64,000 bases of DNA, taken from assembly GCF_026626305.1 (NCBI RefSeq), contig NZ_JAPNUE010000001.1, forward strand, positions 992,001-1,056,000, read 5' to 3'. The stretch's first letter is position 1; each line of letters starts with the position of its first letter. A model generated the notes under the pieces. That model ran no database searches and was not told where the DNA came from. It worked only from the letters and a program-made list of their open reading frames with translations. Source of the DNA: Frigidibacter sp. RF13. GTDB lineage: Bacteria > Pseudomonadota > Alphaproteobacteria > Rhodobacterales > Rhodobacteraceae. Positions 62,917 through 64,000 of the stretch are shown here, piece by piece. The position numbers and the translations under genes were made by a program.

Positions 62917-63326
62917 TACGGGGGATGGGAGGGAGTGCCCAGGCGCGGACCAAGCAGGTTGCAATCTCGATGAGCGGTAACAGACGTTCCTCGCACCAGG
63001 TGCTCGCTGAGTTCCATTGGCTGTACGACTGCCTTGAGGCGTTCGTTGCCGCGCAATTGCCACTCCTGCCAGAAGAGGTTCGCGCGCTGTACCGCAAGAA
63101 ATTCGTAACGCGGGAGAGAATGCTAGCCTTGGTTGCGGAGGGTAAAGCGACGCCTTCTATGCTTGTCACTGGGGCAAAAAGCGGCTTGTCCGATTGTCGT
63201 GAGCAAATACGACACATGCGGCAAGACAATCCGCGCGCCGCTGAGGCGCTTCAGGAGAGCTATGTTGCCGCGCGGGGACGTCCGTTCGAAAAGGATGTCG
63301 CTTTGGCGCGAGAGGCCGCAGCATGA
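62913..63326 (+). CDS. Hypothetical protein coupled to sucB
   Basis: 137-residue frame starting at a GTG that overlaps the sucB stop; an internal ATG at 62970 is an alternative. The product is helical and basic ([60 protein letters not shown]). No family is recognised. Its base and codon use (agcggt, gtt, gta, agag) is more AT-rich than sucB, suggesting insertion from elsewhere. Its stop overlaps an ATG (ATGA) of a gene remnant. Confidence that it is expressed is moderate. Confidence 0.5.
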   Translation: MIRGMGGSAQARTKQVAISMSGNRRSSHQVLAEFHWLYDCLEAFVAAQLPLLPEEVRALYRKKFVTRERMLALVAEGKATPSMLVTGAKSGLSDCREQIRHMRQDNPRAAEALQESYVAARGRPFEKDVALAREAAA

Positions 63327-63463
63327 GCATCCCTCACCTAACCTCTCTCGAACACACCCTCTGGCGCGCCGACACCCGCTTCGACCGCGCGCTGATGGAG
63401 GCCACCTTCGTCCGTGGAACACCCCCTCGGCGTCGCGAACCGATAGGGGCCTGTGAACCACCC

Positions 63464-63484
63464 GCCCCGGCCTCGAGCCGGGGC
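63464..63484. repeat. GC hairpin repeat, copy 2
   Basis: Perfect 8-bp arms GCCCCGGC / GCCGGGGC around CTCGA, flanked by CCC on the left and CTC on the right. It nearly matches the intra-operon hairpin at 58661-58681, including flanks (CCCGCCCCGGCC ... GGGGCCT). Likely a REP-like dispersed element. Confidence 0.55.
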
Positions 63485-63513
63485 CTCGCCCGACAATGTC
63501 GCTACTGCCAGAG

Positions 63514-63534
63514 GTCCCGGGTCAAGCCCGGGAC
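63514..63534. repeat. GTCCCGGG-TCAAG-CCCGGGAC hairpin
   Basis: Perfect 8-bp arms with a 5-base loop, 30 bases after the previous hairpin. The GGTCAAGCC core recalls intergenic repeats seen in several alphaproteobacteria. It lies between the gene remnant and the MAPEG gene. Confidence 0.55.
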
Positions 63535-63579
63535 GGGGCTGATCTCCCGTCATGGCAGCACACCTTGCGAGGCCCCGGC

Positions 63580-63978
63580 ATGACCCCAGAACTCACCGTC
63601 CTCGCCCTCGCCGCCCTCCTCCAGATGGCCCAGCTCGCCCTCTTCGCCGCCGTCGCCAACCGCGACCTTGGGGCTGGCTACACGACCTCGCCCCGCGACC
63701 GCCCGCCCTCGCGCCAGCTCTCGATCCTCGCGGGCCGCCTCCAGCGCGCCGTGACCAACCATTTCGAAGGGCTCATCCTCTTCACCATCGCCACCCTCGT
63801 CGTGACCCTCGGCCACCAGTCCACCCCCGTCACCCAATATGCCGCCTGGACCTACCTCGGTGCCCGCCTCCTCTATATCCCCGCCTATGCCCTTGGCCTG
63901 CGCCCCTGGCGCTCGGCCATCTGGGGCATCGGCTTCTTCGCAACCCTCACCATGATCGGGGCGGCCCTCTTCCCCTGA
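63580..63978 (+). CDS. MAPEG-family membrane protein
   Basis: 132-residue protein with four membrane helices (LTVLALAALLQMAQLALFAA, LILFTIATLVVTLGH, YAAWTYLGARLLYIPAYALG, IWGIGFFATLTMIGAALF). The MAPEG pattern is visible in LQRAVTNHFEGLILF, with the conserved R-x3-N-x2-E, and TYLGARLLYIPAYALGL. The family includes glutathione transferases and eicosanoid enzymes; bacterial members are mostly uncharacterised. The start ATG 63580 is chosen because upstream codons fall in the hairpin repeats. The last 22 bases of the window hold no gene. Confidence 0.88.
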   Translation: MTPELTVLALAALLQMAQLALFAAVANRDLGAGYTTSPRDRPPSRQLSILAGRLQRAVTNHFEGLILFTIATLVVTLGHQSTPVTQYAAWTYLGARLLYIPAYALGLRPWRSAIWGIGFFATLTMIGAALFP

Positions 63979-64000
63979 TCTTCCGTTTCAAAATATCCTC

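Larger units (their letters stand above)
63323..63583 (+). pseudogene. Remnant of a DUF4440 (NTF2-like) gene, truncated
   Basis: The first ~30 codons (IPHLTSLEHTLWRADTRFDR, then ALMEATF) resemble the N-terminus of DUF4440/NTF2-like proteins, which continue through a conserved FxEFGRSG region. Here homology stops after ATF, and the remaining 50-odd codons run through two GC-rich hairpins (63464-63484 and 63514-63534) with no domain features. This suggests a deletion and repeat insertion that left the 5' end of a gene. The frame as a protein of 86 residues is unlikely to be functional. Confidence 0.45.

Overview
The window is GC-rich alphaproteobacterial chromosome, most likely from the order Rhodobacterales. 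The reasons are the family content (TIGR02186, NnrU, the ethylmalonyl-CoA pathway set, a 430-residue crotonyl-CoA carboxylase/reductase), the dense co-directional gene packing, and a gene order that, from memory, resembles the ccr/ecm - suc - mdh - mcl2/mch - sdh region of Rhodobacter sphaeroides chromosome I. No tRNA, rRNA, CRISPR array, insertion sequence or prophage was seen. No gene-free stretch exceeds about 300 bases; the longest are 20353-20604 and 50123-50336.

Layout. 1-7418: glutathione synthetase (cut by the window edge), YraN and RsmI on the minus strand; then an LpoA-like lipoprotein, glnD and murJ on the plus strand. 7511-15547: a rhomboid homologue lacking catalytic residues, trpS, a VOC protein, a 1101-residue RTX protein, a universal stress protein, an Nfu scaffold, tsaB and rimI. 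15569-20352: a nucleoside-type ABC importer behind a RutR-like palindrome. 20605-25130: TauE with TIGR02186, an SDR with a lone Lrp/AsnC ligand domain, and a RecD-like helicase. 25304-31160: ccr and ecm on opposite strands, with an acyltransferase and a four-helix membrane protein between them. 31301-41538: accessory metabolism (DeoD, LysR with a divergent SHMT-like enzyme, aldo/keto reductase, DUF1989, BNR-repeat protein, PhzF, BBE-type oxidase). 41560-47430: the sdhCDAB operon, interrupted between sdhA and sdhB by two lipoproteins and a methyltransferase-glycosyltransferase fusion. 47608-50122: mesaconyl-CoA hydratase, nnrU and malyl-CoA thioesterase/lyase. 51563-62916: mdh, pepT and sucC-X-sucD-sucA-sucB. 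62913-64000: an unrecognised gene, a gene remnant and a MAPEG protein.

The genes form a central-carbon neighbourhood. Ccr, Ecm, mesaconyl-CoA hydratase and the malyl-CoA enzyme belong to the ethylmalonyl-CoA pathway for acetyl-CoA assimilation. Its products (succinyl-CoA, malate) feed SucCD, SDH and Mdh, which are encoded in the same 38 kb.

The most interesting signals are regulatory. (1) Two GTGATCAC palindromes exactly 21 bp apart, forming 13-bp inverted repeats, precede both the sdhC and the sucC operons. (2) A 13-bp motif TGCCGCA-NN-GCAG lies upstream of ccr, ecm, the malyl-CoA gene and mdh. Together these suggest two regulons covering the TCA cycle and the ethylmalonyl-CoA pathway. Other notable points are the gene insertions inside the sdh and suc operons, the pseudo-rhomboid, the SHMT homologue without its signature residues, and hairpin repeats that reach into a LysR reading frame.
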